Positions 26,625-36,178 of a DNA stretch of 64,000 bases are shown piece after piece. The DNA lies in the NCBI RefSeq assembly GCF_003112455.1, contig NZ_BDQX01000011.1, positions 58,561 through 122,560 of the forward strand, written 5' to 3'. Source of the stretch: Paenibacillus agaridevorans. Lineage in GTDB: Bacteria; Bacillota; Bacilli; Paenibacillales; Paenibacillaceae. How positions within the stretch are numbered: position 1 is the first letter of the stretch; the number at the start of each line of letters is the position of its first letter. The notes under the pieces were generated by a model. The model was given only the letters and a program-made list of their open reading frames with translations, did not search any database and was not told the origin of the DNA. A program made the translations under genes and the position numbers.

Positions 26625-28561
26625 ATCTGCATTCCCCGCATAAGCTTATCCAGCTCAGAATAAGGCATAGGCTGATAGAAAAGGTAACCTTGCACATAAT
26701 CACAATCTATTTGTTTAAGCAATTGCAGCTGTGCATCCGTCTCTACCCCTTGACAAGCAACCTCTACGCCAATGCCATGACACATTTCCACTATACTGCC
26801 CATGATGGATTGTATTTTTGGATGTTCAATATCTTTGATCATTTCCTTATCCAGCTTTAAGATGTCTATTGCAAAGTTTTTTAATTCCATAATGGAGGAA
26901 TAGCCCCCTCCAAAATGATCAAGGGCTACTGTAAAGCCATAGGATTTTAATTCTGATACTTTGCTTATAATCTCAGGCATATTTTCTGCCGAAATCGTAT
27001 CGGAAATTTCAATTTGCAAGCAGCTTGCAGGAACTTGTTGTTCTGCGGCAATCTCTTTTAGGGTTGTACAGAAGTCAGGTTGATAGATACTATATCGTGA
27101 GAAATTACAGGAAATGTAGAGCAGATCCTGCCCTTCCTTAACTCTTTGACCCAGCAATTGACATACATTGCGGAACAAAGCGATATCCGCTTTGCCAAGC
27201 AGCCCATTCTTTTCGAGGATAGGGATAAATTGATCCGGGAACAACAGACCTCTTTTTTTATTTTGCCAACGTGATAAGGCTTCAAATCCTGCAATCTCCA
27301 TTTGGTCCAAATCGAGCATTGGTTGAAAGTATGGAATAAACTCATTGTTATCAAGACCTGTAATCGCTTCTTGATCCAATTCTTTGACCAAATGGATCGA
27401 TTTGAAGAGCGCCTTATCATAAAAGACATAGCTAAGGTTATTGCTCTGTGCATATTCCCGGGCTTGTATAGCATGATTGATGGCCGGGTTTAATTCTTTA
27501 TCGTAAATCGCCAAACCATATATGCCCGACCTAAGCGTTGCCGCATCATCCTTCGTTTTTTGCTTTAATAAGCTCTCGATGTCCAAATATAGCGGCCCCA
27601 GTCTTTTCGCTAATTGTTGCTGGGAGAGATATTGCATCACTATTATAAAACTGTCTTCCGATACACTGGCAAACATCTCGTGTTCACTAAGATGCGATTG
27701 TATGATTTTTGAGATATGAGTGAGGGTAAGGTCTCGTTCTACATAACCATGCACTTCGCTGATCGAAGAGATATTCTCGATTTTTAAATTGACAACACTG
27801 TAACTGACACGATTATCATCCGTAATACATGCATCATAATCTTTAAAAAGTTTAATGTGATTACCGTAGCCCGTTATTGGATCCGTTTGAAGCACGTGAA
27901 TCCAACGCTTTTTATACTTGAGAACGATAAAGATCATAACGATTACAAGAGCAGCAGAAACACACAATAAGGCCAGGATGATGATATCCGTTCTTTTATG
28001 TGCAGTCTCGAGCTGCTTAGGTATTTTCGACCACAGGAGCTGTTCTTTTTGTTCGCTCGTAATGGATTGCAAGGCGTCAGTTATACGGGATATCATTACT
28101 GGATCGGCTATTGTTGTAAAAGCCAGATAAATATCATCTGCGCCATGCTCATTGGGGACGGAAATATATTTCTCGCTGAGCGTTAAGTTATAGGTGTCGA
28201 TTTGCTCCTGATTAAAGGCAAAGGCGGATACCATATCTACTTGAAGATTTTTAATCAAATTTTTTTGTTCGACATTTTCATCCATATAGATGAATTGAAT
28301 GCCTGTTTTTTTCGATATGATTTCGAGCAACTCAGGCGCAATGCCTTTAAAGGTATGAGCTTTTTTATCAAAGTACTCCATGGGGTAGTGATCAGGATTA
28401 CCTGCTACATAAACGACAGCTTCCGTATTTGATGCGGTCTGATTTCCTTCTATTACAGATACGCTGTTCGTATTTGCGTCTACAGTTGCCGCACTACCGC
28501 CTAATAGGAGCAAAAATGCCAATACTAGCGATGAAAAATTGCGTAATATTTTAGTCATCAT
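26621..28561 (-). CDS. Sensor with periplasmic-binding, degenerate GGDEF and degenerate EAL domains
   Basis: 646 residues. Signal/anchor (1-~28); extracellular solute-binding-like domain (~48-190, VVYVAGNPDHYPMEY ... FKGIAPELLEIISKKTG); membrane helix (~193-216); GGDEF-fold domain (~222-385) whose active-site loop reads SVSEDSF instead of GGDEF; EAL domain (~404-646). In EAL the Glu427 (FEALSRW), Asn486, Glu518, Asp548, Lys569 and Gln624 positions are kept. However, the DD pair of the DDFGTG motif is D548-H549, and the first Glu of the EGVE motif is Gln604. So cyclase activity is very unlikely and phosphodiesterase activity doubtful; a c-di-GMP receptor role is the best inference. It sits directly after the GT2 synthase gene (28-base gap) and overlaps the last gene, fitting control of polymer synthesis by an extracellular ligand and c-di-GMP. 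Confidence 0.85.
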   Translation of the reverse strand: MMTKILRNFSSLVLAFLLLLGGSAATVDANTNSVSVIEGNQTASNTEAVVYVAGNPDHYPMEYFDKKAHTFKGIAPELLEIISKKTGIQFIYMDENVEQKNLIKNLQVDMVSAFAFNQEQIDTYNLTLSEKYISVPNEHGADDIYLAFTTIADPVMISRITDALQSITSEQKEQLLWSKIPKQLETAHKRTDIIILALLCVSAALVIVMIFIVLKYKKRWIHVLQTDPITGYGNHIKLFKDYDACITDDNRVSYSVVNLKIENISSISEVHGYVERDLTLTHISKIIQSHLSEHEMFASVSEDSFIIVMQYLSQQQLAKRLGPLYLDIESLLKQKTKDDAATLRSGIYGLAIYDKELNPAINHAIQAREYAQSNNLSYVFYDKALFKSIHLVKELDQEAITGLDNNEFIPYFQPMLDLDQMEIAGFEALSRWQNKKRGLLFPDQFIPILEKNGLLGKADIALFRNVCQLLGQRVKEGQDLLYISCNFSRYSIYQPDFCTTLKEIAAEQQVPASCLQIEISDTISAENMPEIISKVSELKSYGFTVALDHFGGGYSSIMELKNFAIDILKLDKEMIKDIEHPKIQSIMGSIVEMCHGIGVEVACQGVETDAQLQLLKQIDCDYVQGYLFYQPMPYSELDKLMRGMQI

Positions 28562-28589
28562 CAGTTCCTCAATTCAATATGATCCAATT

Positions 28590-29996
28590 TTAGAGATCGA
28601 TATTCATCTTCTGGCGTGTGATTTCGCCCCAATGGTTTTTCTTCTTCTTATATCGGAAAAAAGAAGTCATTCTAACAAATGCAATAACGAGTCTGAGACC
28701 CGCATTTTCCAGCAAACATAGGCTGATGACCTTTAAGACATCAATTAGATCAAGCTTTAAATTTTGTGTATGGATACGAGCAAAGAAAGCTGTCAGGGAA
28801 AGGATTGAGCCAAAGCCTGCGTATATCAAATAAAATATAATCATAAATTGTACATTAATTATATTAACAGAGAAGGCCAGCATGATGGTCAGCAATCCAA
28901 ACAACTCAATAAAAGGTGATAATAATTCATAAAACAGAAAATAAGAATAAGATGTTAGACCGACAATACCGGATTTTGGATTTACAATTAAATTTCTATG
29001 CTTCCAAAGGCTTTGGGACAGTCCGAGATGCCATCGTCTTCGCTGCTTAATCAGATCCGACATCGTTTCTGGTACTTGACTCCAGCATATGGCATCGGGT
29101 TCGTATTTAATAGAATAAGGGATTTGATGAGAACGGCAAAAGGAATGCAGCTTTACTACAAGCTCCATGTCCTCGCCTAGAGTGTCGTGATCATAACCGC
29201 CGACATTGATGACCATATCTTTTCTAAATAAGCCAAAGGCGCCAGAAATAATTAGGTTTCCATTAAATTGATCCCAAAAAATGCGGGATGCCAGGAAAGA
29301 GCGGTTGTATTCCAATGCCTGCATAATAATTAAAATATTATTAGGCAGTTTATATTTGATTACTTTACCATTTTTAATCGTAACACCGTTCGCGATGTTG
29401 ATAAGCCCGCCACAAGCAATAACGTCGCGGTTTTCAAGTACAGGCTGAATAATTTTTTCAAGTGCATCATCCTGCAGCATGGAGTCTGCATCCATACAGA
29501 TAAAGTAGGGGAATTGTGAAGCGTTAATTCCCATATTTAAGCTGTCCGCTTTGCCGCCATTTTTCTTTCGAATCAGCGTGATCTGGATATTATCTCGATA
29601 GCCGAGATAACAAGCCTCCTCAGGCATACACGGAATCAGCTTGCGGATCGGGCGCTCGATTGGATTCAATTCGAAGTAATCAATCAATGCCTGTGATGTG
29701 TTATCTTTTGATCCGTCATCCACGACAATAATTTCAAATAACTGATATTTAGAATTCAGCAACGAAATGACGGTATCTACAACGGTAACATCTTCATTAT
29801 AAGCAGGTACAATGATCGAAATGGGAATATAATAGTCATGTTGGAGCTCATTTTTCATTTGCCGCCTTTGCAGCTGTTTGTATAGCACGGAGGTTCCGAC
29901 CGTAACAGACAAAAATAAAAATGTAGAATACACCAGCATATAACAAATGAAAAAAATGGCTACATATTCGAATAATACCTTGATGGAATCCATCAT
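28590..29996 (-). CDS. Processive GT2 glycosyltransferase (cellulose/PNAG-synthase-like)
   Basis: 468 residues. N-terminal membrane segment(s), GT-A catalytic domain with IPISIIVPAYNE, VVDDGS, the metal-binding DADS (ICMDADSML), the acceptor motif GEDMELVV (TED-like) and the product-translocation motif QRRRW. Several C-terminal membrane helices form a channel-like part. These features define membrane synthases that polymerise and export a beta-linked polysaccharide. Length fits PgaC/HasA/YdaM-type enzymes rather than full BcsA, and no PilZ domain is present, so c-di-GMP control would have to come from a partner such as the adjacent degenerate EAL protein. It overlaps the HEAT-repeat gene by four bases. 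Confidence 0.88.
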   Translation of the reverse strand: MMDSIKVLFEYVAIFFICYMLVYSTFLFLSVTVGTSVLYKQLQRRQMKNELQHDYYIPISIIVPAYNEDVTVVDTVISLLNSKYQLFEIIVVDDGSKDNTSQALIDYFELNPIERPIRKLIPCMPEEACYLGYRDNIQITLIRKKNGGKADSLNMGINASQFPYFICMDADSMLQDDALEKIIQPVLENRDVIACGGLINIANGVTIKNGKVIKYKLPNNILIIMQALEYNRSFLASRIFWDQFNGNLIISGAFGLFRKDMVINVGGYDHDTLGEDMELVVKLHSFCRSHQIPYSIKYEPDAICWSQVPETMSDLIKQRRRWHLGLSQSLWKHRNLIVNPKSGIVGLTSYSYFLFYELLSPFIELFGLLTIMLAFSVNIINVQFMIIFYLIYAGFGSILSLTAFFARIHTQNLKLDLIDVLKVISLCLLENAGLRLVIAFVRMTSFFRYKKKKNHWGEITRQKMNIDL

Positions 29997-31117
29997 ACCC
30001 TCACTGCCTCCTGCTGTTGAGCCTGTGCTTTGATACGGGTTCGCTGGTCTTGGTACAGCAGCATATCTCTTGCGAAGCGGTCAGTACCATTGTATATGGA
30101 TGCAAGCTCATTGTAATTTTTTCGCAATGCATTAAGAGTCTCAGCAGCATTAAACCGAATGTACCAATTGGAATGATGCATGGCTATCTTCAATGCTTCT
30201 ATAGATGCAGGGGTTGGATATGCTCGGATTACCGTTGCTGATATCGCTATAATCTCCCAGTCGTCCGAAGCCTCTGTCAAAGTCGTATGCAAAAAGTGAT
30301 ACATAGGTTCATATACATATTTCCCGTAGTAGCGAATGATTGCCACTTTAACTTCCTTGTTTGTTTCTTGTCGTATTAACAAGGAGTAAAGCTCCTCTTT
30401 AAATTGATCCGAAACAGCATGCAAAAATTTCACGATGGAAACCTGAATGTCATTGTTAAATTCGTTAAAGTGCTCCCACAGCAAGGCACCGAGTCGAGCT
30501 TTATCGCCTTCAAAAGATAATAGACCATCGGATAACAATTTTTCATGATGGAATATTTCATTTTTATTTATTAACATAATCGCAGATAACACATTTTTTT
30601 CATTACCAAAGCTGTAAAGCGCTTTGAGCGCATTTTCCCTGCAATAAGCTGATTTGGTATCGATAAGCTGCAGCATGCTATTAATGATCTCATCTTGCTC
30701 AATATCCTTGCAAACCTTGTATCTCGACATCAAATAGGCAAAATAGGCTTTTCTTATATCATCCTTCTGCATATATTTTACAGCCAGGCTGCCGAACAGG
30801 GGGCGGCTTAAGAGCAGATACTGTTGAACGACTACGGCATCTTGCTCAAGGGCAGCCTCTATGGCTTCATGAAAAGCCATCAGCTTGTTTGGCGCGGTCA
30901 ACATCTTGTTCAACTTGATTTGTATCGTTCGTTTAATGGGTTGTTTGCGCGCAATATGCTCAAGCTGCACATCGATTAGTTTTGAGATATCCTGGGTACG
31001 AGTTTTAAACCTTTTGTATTGCGACTTGCGGAAAAAAATAATGAAAACATTGAAAATGAGCATGCTGATACATACACCTATATAAATATAAACGATCTCT
31101 TCGACTGTAATGATCAT
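29993..31117 (-). CDS. Membrane-anchored HEAT-repeat protein
   Basis: 374 residues. One N-terminal membrane helix (IYIGVCISMLIFNVFIIFF) then an all-helical cytoplasmic body of HEAT-like repeats; the clearest are YCRENALKALYSFGNEKNVL, VKVAIIRYYGKYVYEP and SNWYIRFNAAETLNALRK. HEAT proteins act as scaffolds. Translational overlap with the GT2 synthase gene suggests it binds the synthase or links it to the kinase and polyphosphate proteins upstream. No catalytic motif is seen. The start at 31117 (ATG) follows the glycosidase-like gene after 15 bases. Confidence 0.75.
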   Translation of the reverse strand: MIITVEEIVYIYIGVCISMLIFNVFIIFFRKSQYKRFKTRTQDISKLIDVQLEHIARKQPIKRTIQIKLNKMLTAPNKLMAFHEAIEAALEQDAVVVQQYLLLSRPLFGSLAVKYMQKDDIRKAYFAYLMSRYKVCKDIEQDEIINSMLQLIDTKSAYCRENALKALYSFGNEKNVLSAIMLINKNEIFHHEKLLSDGLLSFEGDKARLGALLWEHFNEFNNDIQVSIVKFLHAVSDQFKEELYSLLIRQETNKEVKVAIIRYYGKYVYEPMYHFLHTTLTEASDDWEIIAISATVIRAYPTPASIEALKIAMHHSNWYIRFNAAETLNALRKNYNELASIYNGTDRFARDMLLYQDQRTRIKAQAQQQEAVRV

Positions 31118-31132
31118 GTGTATGTATCACCC

Positions 31133-33298
31133 CTACTCATTCTTTACCCAGACTTTCTGAATTTCATAATAAGATTGCTTCAATCGTTCATGGTAGGTTA
31201 CTTTTCGTCCCCAACCGTCTAATGCAAAAGGTTTCATCGCAATCCGTTGATTGATTTCCCCTTTTTTGCCGATTCCTGTATACAGCTTGTCGATTTTGAT
31301 ATTTTCCACGCCATAATGCTTATAGTAATCATCATGAATCATCATTTCCGAAGGGTTGGAAAAATTGAAAAGCTGCCACGGAATTTTAATCTCGATATAC
31401 TCACCGCTAAAGTGAAAATCCGCAAGCGAGTTAAAATCCGGCGATTCAGGATTGGCATTACCGTAAGTCAGTCTTCCGGTTTCATAGATCTCCATATTCA
31501 ACGCTTTAGTTTGGGCATTATTTTTAGGTTGTGTTGCTTCTTTTGGATCTAACAGTGCTGTTTGCAGAATCAGATTTATATTTTTGAAAATAGGCGTCTT
31601 TTTATCAGGAGGATCATAATAAGCATCTTTGCCCTCTACTTCGTGCCGGAACATAGCGCGTAACACTTCATATCGTTCTTGAACCAGCACACGGCTATTT
31701 TCCTTTCCGTTGATAACCATCAGAAAGTCTGCATCACGCTCAAATTTCACATCTTCATTCTGGCTGTAATTGCTGCCCGTCTTCGGAGTCGTATCGATTG
31801 GAATGTAGAGTGTGTCATCCTCTGTAAAACCCTTATTCCATGCAAGAAAATAGATGAATTTTTCATCATATTTCATAGAAAGAGAAGAGGTAGGGGTGTC
31901 TATTACTTTATCTGTATCTTTCCATTCGGATAGATCACCATCTACATAGCTGATACTCTTCTCTTTGCCGGGATCAAAGGATAGCAGACCGAAATACTGT
32001 TCATTTGTTTGGTAATCGCTCCAATAAGGTGTTTTTGTCAAATCCACCGCATGCATCGTGTTCCAGGTGCGTTTAAACCATTCGTCCTGCCATGTAAAAA
32101 TAACAGCGCCTGCCGAGCCGGCGGCCATAATATCGTTATAACTGTCAATAATGGCCTGTCCTTGCTGCTGTTCCGACAATCTTCCTTGAGATCGCCCTGT
32201 ATTAAAGTCTTTCTGCGCCATTCCTCTTGATGTAGGAAAACCGAATTCCGAGATGACTACTGGCATCGTATGATGATCATTAATCATTTTTAAATAAGCG
32301 TAATACGTATTTATTTTGCCTGCCTTGTCCACATACTTTTCTTTGTCTAGCATGTAATTCAGATAGTCGGGATAATAAGGATAAATATGATAGGAAGCAA
32401 AAGTGCCCGACAGAAAATTTCTGGTTGGCTGGATATGCTCGACATCCACCTTGGCTATCTTATAGAAATAATTAGAGATGTAATCTGGATAATCTAACGG
32501 ATCAGTAGTAGCCCAATTCGAAAATGCAACCAAACGCTGCTGCTTATATCGGTCGCTTTCATACGCAATAATCTTGTCTCCAACCTGTGCTAACATCGCT
32601 TCGAACGGACTGGCATCTACAGTGGTACTAAAGTAATTCCCTATATAGATGTTTTTGTCTTTCTGCATGCGATCCGTATAGGCAACTGTAAGATCTTCCC
32701 ATTCGACACCCAAAATATAACCGATAACCCATGGGGAGATATCCTTCGTATAGCTGCCTGAACCATGGCCTCTTCCGAGTTCCAGTTTTCGATTGCCATG
32801 GACAACATCGACAAGAAGCCTGGAGTCTTCGATCATCCGATCTAAAAAACTTTCGTCATAGGCATCTACGCGAGAATTTTGAACATAATCATTGACCCAT
32901 AACCCGTGGATAATATACAGTGGATTTTTATTCCCAGTATTATATTCACTCACAGCATCATAAAAGGTATCGTCCAATATCGTATAAACCCGAACGGTAT
33001 TGGCGCCCATCTCTTGAATTAATTTAAACCAGCGAAGATAGGTGGTTTTATCGATCGCATAATCTGTGGCAAAATAACCTGGTATCCCCACACCCATATC
33101 TACGCCTTTAATTTGGAATTCCTCGAATCCCTTTCCAATACCGTGATCGACATAGATCTTTTTGCCCTCCGTTTTTGTAAAACTTGTTACAGTCTTATCG
33201 GTGGAAAAAGAAATATAAATCCCTTTATTGTAATACAGATAATCGCCAATAAAGTACAGTAGGAGGATGGATACGCAAATGATAATAAACTTTTTCAA
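31133..33298 (-). CDS. Membrane-anchored glycosidase-like protein with C-terminal DOMON/CBM9-like domain
   Basis: 721 residues. N-terminal anchor (3-20), extracellular TIM-barrel-like domain (~60-430): FQIKGVDMGVGIPGYF, MGANTVRVYTILDD, YILGVEWEDL (Glu199, acid/base position) and VVISEFGFPTSRG (Glu351, nucleophile position). This is the two-glutamate pattern of clan-A glycosidases (GH2/GH5-like). From ~452 a domain with DGDLSEWKDTDKVIDTP ... YDEKFIYFLAWNKG resembles CBM9/DOMON carbohydrate-binding folds. The C-terminal part matches the family's usual ending. It probably cuts, edits or transfers the polymer made by the neighbouring synthase at the cell surface. Start ATG 33298, with AAGGAGGAACGC upstream. 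Family assignment is by motif only. Confidence 0.72.
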   Translation of the reverse strand: MKKFIIICVSILLLYFIGDYLYYNKGIYISFSTDKTVTSFTKTEGKKIYVDHGIGKGFEEFQIKGVDMGVGIPGYFATDYAIDKTTYLRWFKLIQEMGANTVRVYTILDDTFYDAVSEYNTGNKNPLYIIHGLWVNDYVQNSRVDAYDESFLDRMIEDSRLLVDVVHGNRKLELGRGHGSGSYTKDISPWVIGYILGVEWEDLTVAYTDRMQKDKNIYIGNYFSTTVDASPFEAMLAQVGDKIIAYESDRYKQQRLVAFSNWATTDPLDYPDYISNYFYKIAKVDVEHIQPTRNFLSGTFASYHIYPYYPDYLNYMLDKEKYVDKAGKINTYYAYLKMINDHHTMPVVISEFGFPTSRGMAQKDFNTGRSQGRLSEQQQGQAIIDSYNDIMAAGSAGAVIFTWQDEWFKRTWNTMHAVDLTKTPYWSDYQTNEQYFGLLSFDPGKEKSISYVDGDLSEWKDTDKVIDTPTSSLSMKYDEKFIYFLAWNKGFTEDDTLYIPIDTTPKTGSNYSQNEDVKFERDADFLMVINGKENSRVLVQERYEVLRAMFRHEVEGKDAYYDPPDKKTPIFKNINLILQTALLDPKEATQPKNNAQTKALNMEIYETGRLTYGNANPESPDFNSLADFHFSGEYIEIKIPWQLFNFSNPSEMMIHDDYYKHYGVENIKIDKLYTGIGKKGEINQRIAMKPFALDGWGRKVTYHERLKQSYYEIQKVWVKNE

Positions 33299-33326
33299 TT
33301 AGCGTTCCTCCTTTCTAAGTTAGCTG

Positions 33327-34775
33327 CTAATGATTAAACTTTTTGTTGTTAGATTCATGGCTGTACTGGTAGAGGGTTTCGATGTGCTCGTCCATCCAGC
33401 TGCCTCTCTTTTTAATGAAGGCCTTCATTTGCTCTATAGCTTGATCATAACTCGTAATATTCCGCTCGTAGGGTTCTAGCAAGCTCCGCTCGGTGAGCTT
33501 TGATGGATCAAAGCTGTAGCCCCAAACTTCAAAGTTGCGATCGCGAGCATCTCCCAAATAAGCGACCGTTTCATCCATGTAGTTCATGAGATAATCTTCG
33601 CTTAATGTGGTTTTTCTAAGCGTTTTATATCGATGGACAATTGCATCGACAAAGGCCTTTTCTTTGGTAAGCATAAAGTACCAGGTTCGATCATGAAGCG
33701 CAAACCCAGTGCCATCATGGGCTACCTCCATATAATTGTCAAATGCGTTGTTAAAGTCCCAGACAGGCCCAATAGTAATTTTCCCCCGGATATCCTTGTA
33801 GAAATAAGTGGAGTATATAGCGGCGTCATAGTTTTGAAAGAACTCGTTGATAATAAAAAAATCAACAAATGACTGCGTATCAATAAAGCTTTCGTAGCCA
33901 TAATCATCGTCATCATAGTCATAGGAATAAAGTGATTTTTCGAACTTGCTAAAATCACGCTCAATATATTCCTTCAGCGCTGGCGTAAGCTTTCGTGTTG
34001 CAGGATACTCCACATTCATCATATATCGATTGGTTTCGGTGTTCGGAGGTATCCGTTTGATGTATTTAGAGAAGTTATTTAATTCATTTTCCGGAGTGTC
34101 GCCTCGATCTATCCTTAAGATGTAACTGGTAAATGGATCACCATCTTTGTAGCTTGAAATATTTACTCGTTCCGTCCCTTGGGAAATCGTCTCCATCAAT
34201 ACATAAACACCTTGATATTGTTCATTGACAAAAAGTTCGACGAAACGAACCCTGGGCGCATACCCCATAATTTCCGCCGAAATATTCATGCTCAAATAAT
34301 TACGAATCAAGGTTTTGTCTAGAAAGGGCCCATTTAAAACCCAATTGTCATGGGCAGGCATGCCTGCTACCTCTTGTTTATTTTCTGTTCCATCCGCATG
34401 CACCAGTTTGACAAGATATGATTTCTTATCAAAATGGAGCGACGTATTTCCTCGATATCTGATGTCTGCCAAGGTAGAAAGTGCAGGTTCATCGGTAAGA
34501 TAGTTATTTTCGCCTTGCGTATCAAAAATGCTTAAATCGCTTCTCAGCATTTCCTTTTGACCTCTCGCACCAGGAATGCTAGCTCCATTAGTATTAATGG
34601 AAACAATCGGCAGATGTGTACAGAAAACCTGATCCTTCTGGACGCAGGTTTGGGGCGGGAGCGCCGACAAGTGCTGATGTTCTCTCGTAATGGTGTCCGA
34701 CAGGGCAACCGAACTATAGAAAGTAAAGAAAAGGGCCAGGCAGATCACGCCAAAATAAATCCATTTTTTATTCAT
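33327..34775 (-). CDS. CotH kinase family protein, extracellular
   Basis: 482 residues. N-terminal membrane helix/signal (KWIYFGVICLALFFTFYSSVALS). The CotH domain (~60-440) shows DIRYRGNTSLHFDKKSYLVKL, HDNWVLNGPFLDKTLIRNYLS, RFVELFVNEQYQGVYVLMETI and the catalytic-type segment IGPVWDFNNAFDNY. CotH of B. subtilis is an atypical protein kinase of spore coat proteins; secreted relatives occur in surface-polymer loci, where the substrate is unknown. Placed between DUF4956 and the glycosidase-like gene in a tightly spaced operon, it may phosphorylate a surface protein or the glycan itself (inference). Confidence 0.85.
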   Translation of the reverse strand: MNKKWIYFGVICLALFFTFYSSVALSDTITREHQHLSALPPQTCVQKDQVFCTHLPIVSINTNGASIPGARGQKEMLRSDLSIFDTQGENNYLTDEPALSTLADIRYRGNTSLHFDKKSYLVKLVHADGTENKQEVAGMPAHDNWVLNGPFLDKTLIRNYLSMNISAEIMGYAPRVRFVELFVNEQYQGVYVLMETISQGTERVNISSYKDGDPFTSYILRIDRGDTPENELNNFSKYIKRIPPNTETNRYMMNVEYPATRKLTPALKEYIERDFSKFEKSLYSYDYDDDDYGYESFIDTQSFVDFFIINEFFQNYDAAIYSTYFYKDIRGKITIGPVWDFNNAFDNYMEVAHDGTGFALHDRTWYFMLTKEKAFVDAIVHRYKTLRKTTLSEDYLMNYMDETVAYLGDARDRNFEVWGYSFDPSKLTERSLLEPYERNITSYDQAIEQMKAFIKKRGSWMDEHIETLYQYSHESNNKKFNH

Positions 34776-34786
34776 CTATTTTACCG

Positions 34787-35464
34787 TTAACCATCGATCT
34801 CATCATTTTGGGTGACCACATTGACATATTCAACATCGTCAATTTCATAGAGGACCTCAGTAATGCTTTTATTTCCCTTTGCGGCCTCGGCCAGTGTTCT
34901 GCCGGATAACTCATAGATTAACTCCACGGATTCCCTTGTCGAGTTTAAGACTCTTAAATTCGCTTTTGATTTGAAATAGGAGAACACCACAGATTCGATA
35001 TTTCTTTCCTGGCTTTTGGCTGCTCTAATGATGAGAAGCCTTCTGTTGTCGTTTTTTATTCTTCCCAAGAAGAGGAGGATTATAAATAAGGCAGCCGAAC
35101 TTAAGGAAGCAACCATAAACTCGCCGGCGCCGCTGCTGATGCCTGCCACAATCGCCCAAAAGATGTACACGGTATCTCTGGAATCCTTAATCGCCGTTCG
35201 AAAACGAACAATAGACAGAGCACCGACCATACCTAAGGAAAGTGCTACGTTATTTCCAATAACTGCCATGACGCTTGTCGTTAAAATAGTGAGCATTATT
35301 AATGAAACGTTGAATTTCTTACTATAAATCGTACCGGAATGAGTAATCCAGTAAGACAGAAAAATAACGAGTCCAATTATAATGGAAACTCCTAAATTTG
35401 TTAGAATCCCTTCTAGATCCAATGTTTTTCCCTGCTCCAGCATGTTCGATAAAAATTCTCTCAT
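34787..35464 (-). CDS. DUF4956 membrane protein
   Basis: 225 residues. Three to four membrane helices in the first ~130 residues (IIGLVIFLSYWITHSG, LIMLTILTTSVMAVIG, SLGMVGALSIVRFRTAIKD, FIILLFLGRI), then a soluble alpha/beta domain of about 90 residues. The GALSIVRFRTAIKDSRDTVYIFWAI stretch is the family's conserved core. DUF4956 genes are commonly found next to VTC-domain and CotH genes, as here; the molecular role is unknown. ATG 35464; 18 bases separate it from the VTC gene. Confidence 0.85.
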   Translation of the reverse strand: MREFLSNMLEQGKTLDLEGILTNLGVSIIIGLVIFLSYWITHSGTIYSKKFNVSLIMLTILTTSVMAVIGNNVALSLGMVGALSIVRFRTAIKDSRDTVYIFWAIVAGISSGAGEFMVASLSSAALFIILLFLGRIKNDNRRLLIIRAAKSQERNIESVVFSYFKSKANLRVLNSTRESVELIYELSGRTLAEAAKGNKSITEVLYEIDDVEYVNVVTQNDEIDG

Positions 35465-35482
35465 GATAAACGTTAACCGCCT

Positions 35483-36178
35483 TTACGATAAATGGTTTAA
35501 TAGATTTCTTCTTCCCAGGACATATTTGCAGACTGCTAATTCACTTTTAGTGCACTGGTTAATCATGTTACGGATATAGCTGAGTAAAAAATGATTATAT
35601 TTAACCTCGAGGACGACGTTAAAACGATCGAGCACGGGGTTCATTTTTAGATGATCGGAAAAGATGTCGAAACAACTTTCTGTTGCTTCGATTTGGTTGT
35701 CAAAGGTAATTCTGATTTTATTTTCCTTTGCAATAAACGCTTTGCGATTGTACTGGATAACTGCAGTCGGTCGATAACAATACATATTCATATATCCGTA
35801 ACACTCCGCTGCAAATGGTTCGGGATACTTTAGCAGGGGCGAATAGTTGCCTTTGCATAATTGCGCCGCGTCATCTCTTTTGATCCGCAAGGAACGTTTC
35901 TTTTGATAAGGGCCCTGTTTTTGTTTCATTTCAAGAACGGCAAACTCACTGGATGGATCATAGACGCGAAGCCGTATTTTCCTTCTGATGTAAATCCCAT
36001 TTACTTTTTCAAAAAAGTCCCGGTCGTCCAGCGTATCAAAATAAAGGGATCGGATCATATATCCGTCCGCTCCGTTATGAGGATCCTGATGCAGCAGTAG
36101 ACTTAAAAAGTGACTATGCTTCACATACTCATCAATAGATATCAGGTATTTCTTTTCTTGTCTAAAGACTTCATTCAT
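35483..36178 (-). CDS. VTC-domain polyphosphate polymerase-like protein
   Basis: About 230 residues forming one VTC/CYTH-type triphosphate-tunnel domain. The tunnel's basic and acidic strands are visible: EKKYLISIDEY, IRSLYFDTLDD, IRRKIRLRVYD, AVLEMKQKQGPYQKKRSLRI, YNRKAFI, KIRITFD and VVLEVKYN. In yeast Vtc4 the same residues bind ATP and growing polyphosphate, so the catalytic set looks intact. There is no membrane helix; it may associate with DUF4956. ATG at 36178 has GAGGG eight bases upstream and is preferred over an in-frame GTG at 36193, which has no spacer to its AGAAGG. First gene of the operon. Whether it makes polyphosphate or transfers phosphate to the polymer is not known. Confidence 0.85.
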   Translation of the reverse strand: MNEVFRQEKKYLISIDEYVKHSHFLSLLLHQDPHNGADGYMIRSLYFDTLDDRDFFEKVNGIYIRRKIRLRVYDPSSEFAVLEMKQKQGPYQKKRSLRIKRDDAAQLCKGNYSPLLKYPEPFAAECYGYMNMYCYRPTAVIQYNRKAFIAKENKIRITFDNQIEATESCFDIFSDHLKMNPVLDRFNVVLEVKYNHFLLSYIRNMINQCTKSELAVCKYVLGRRNLLNHLS

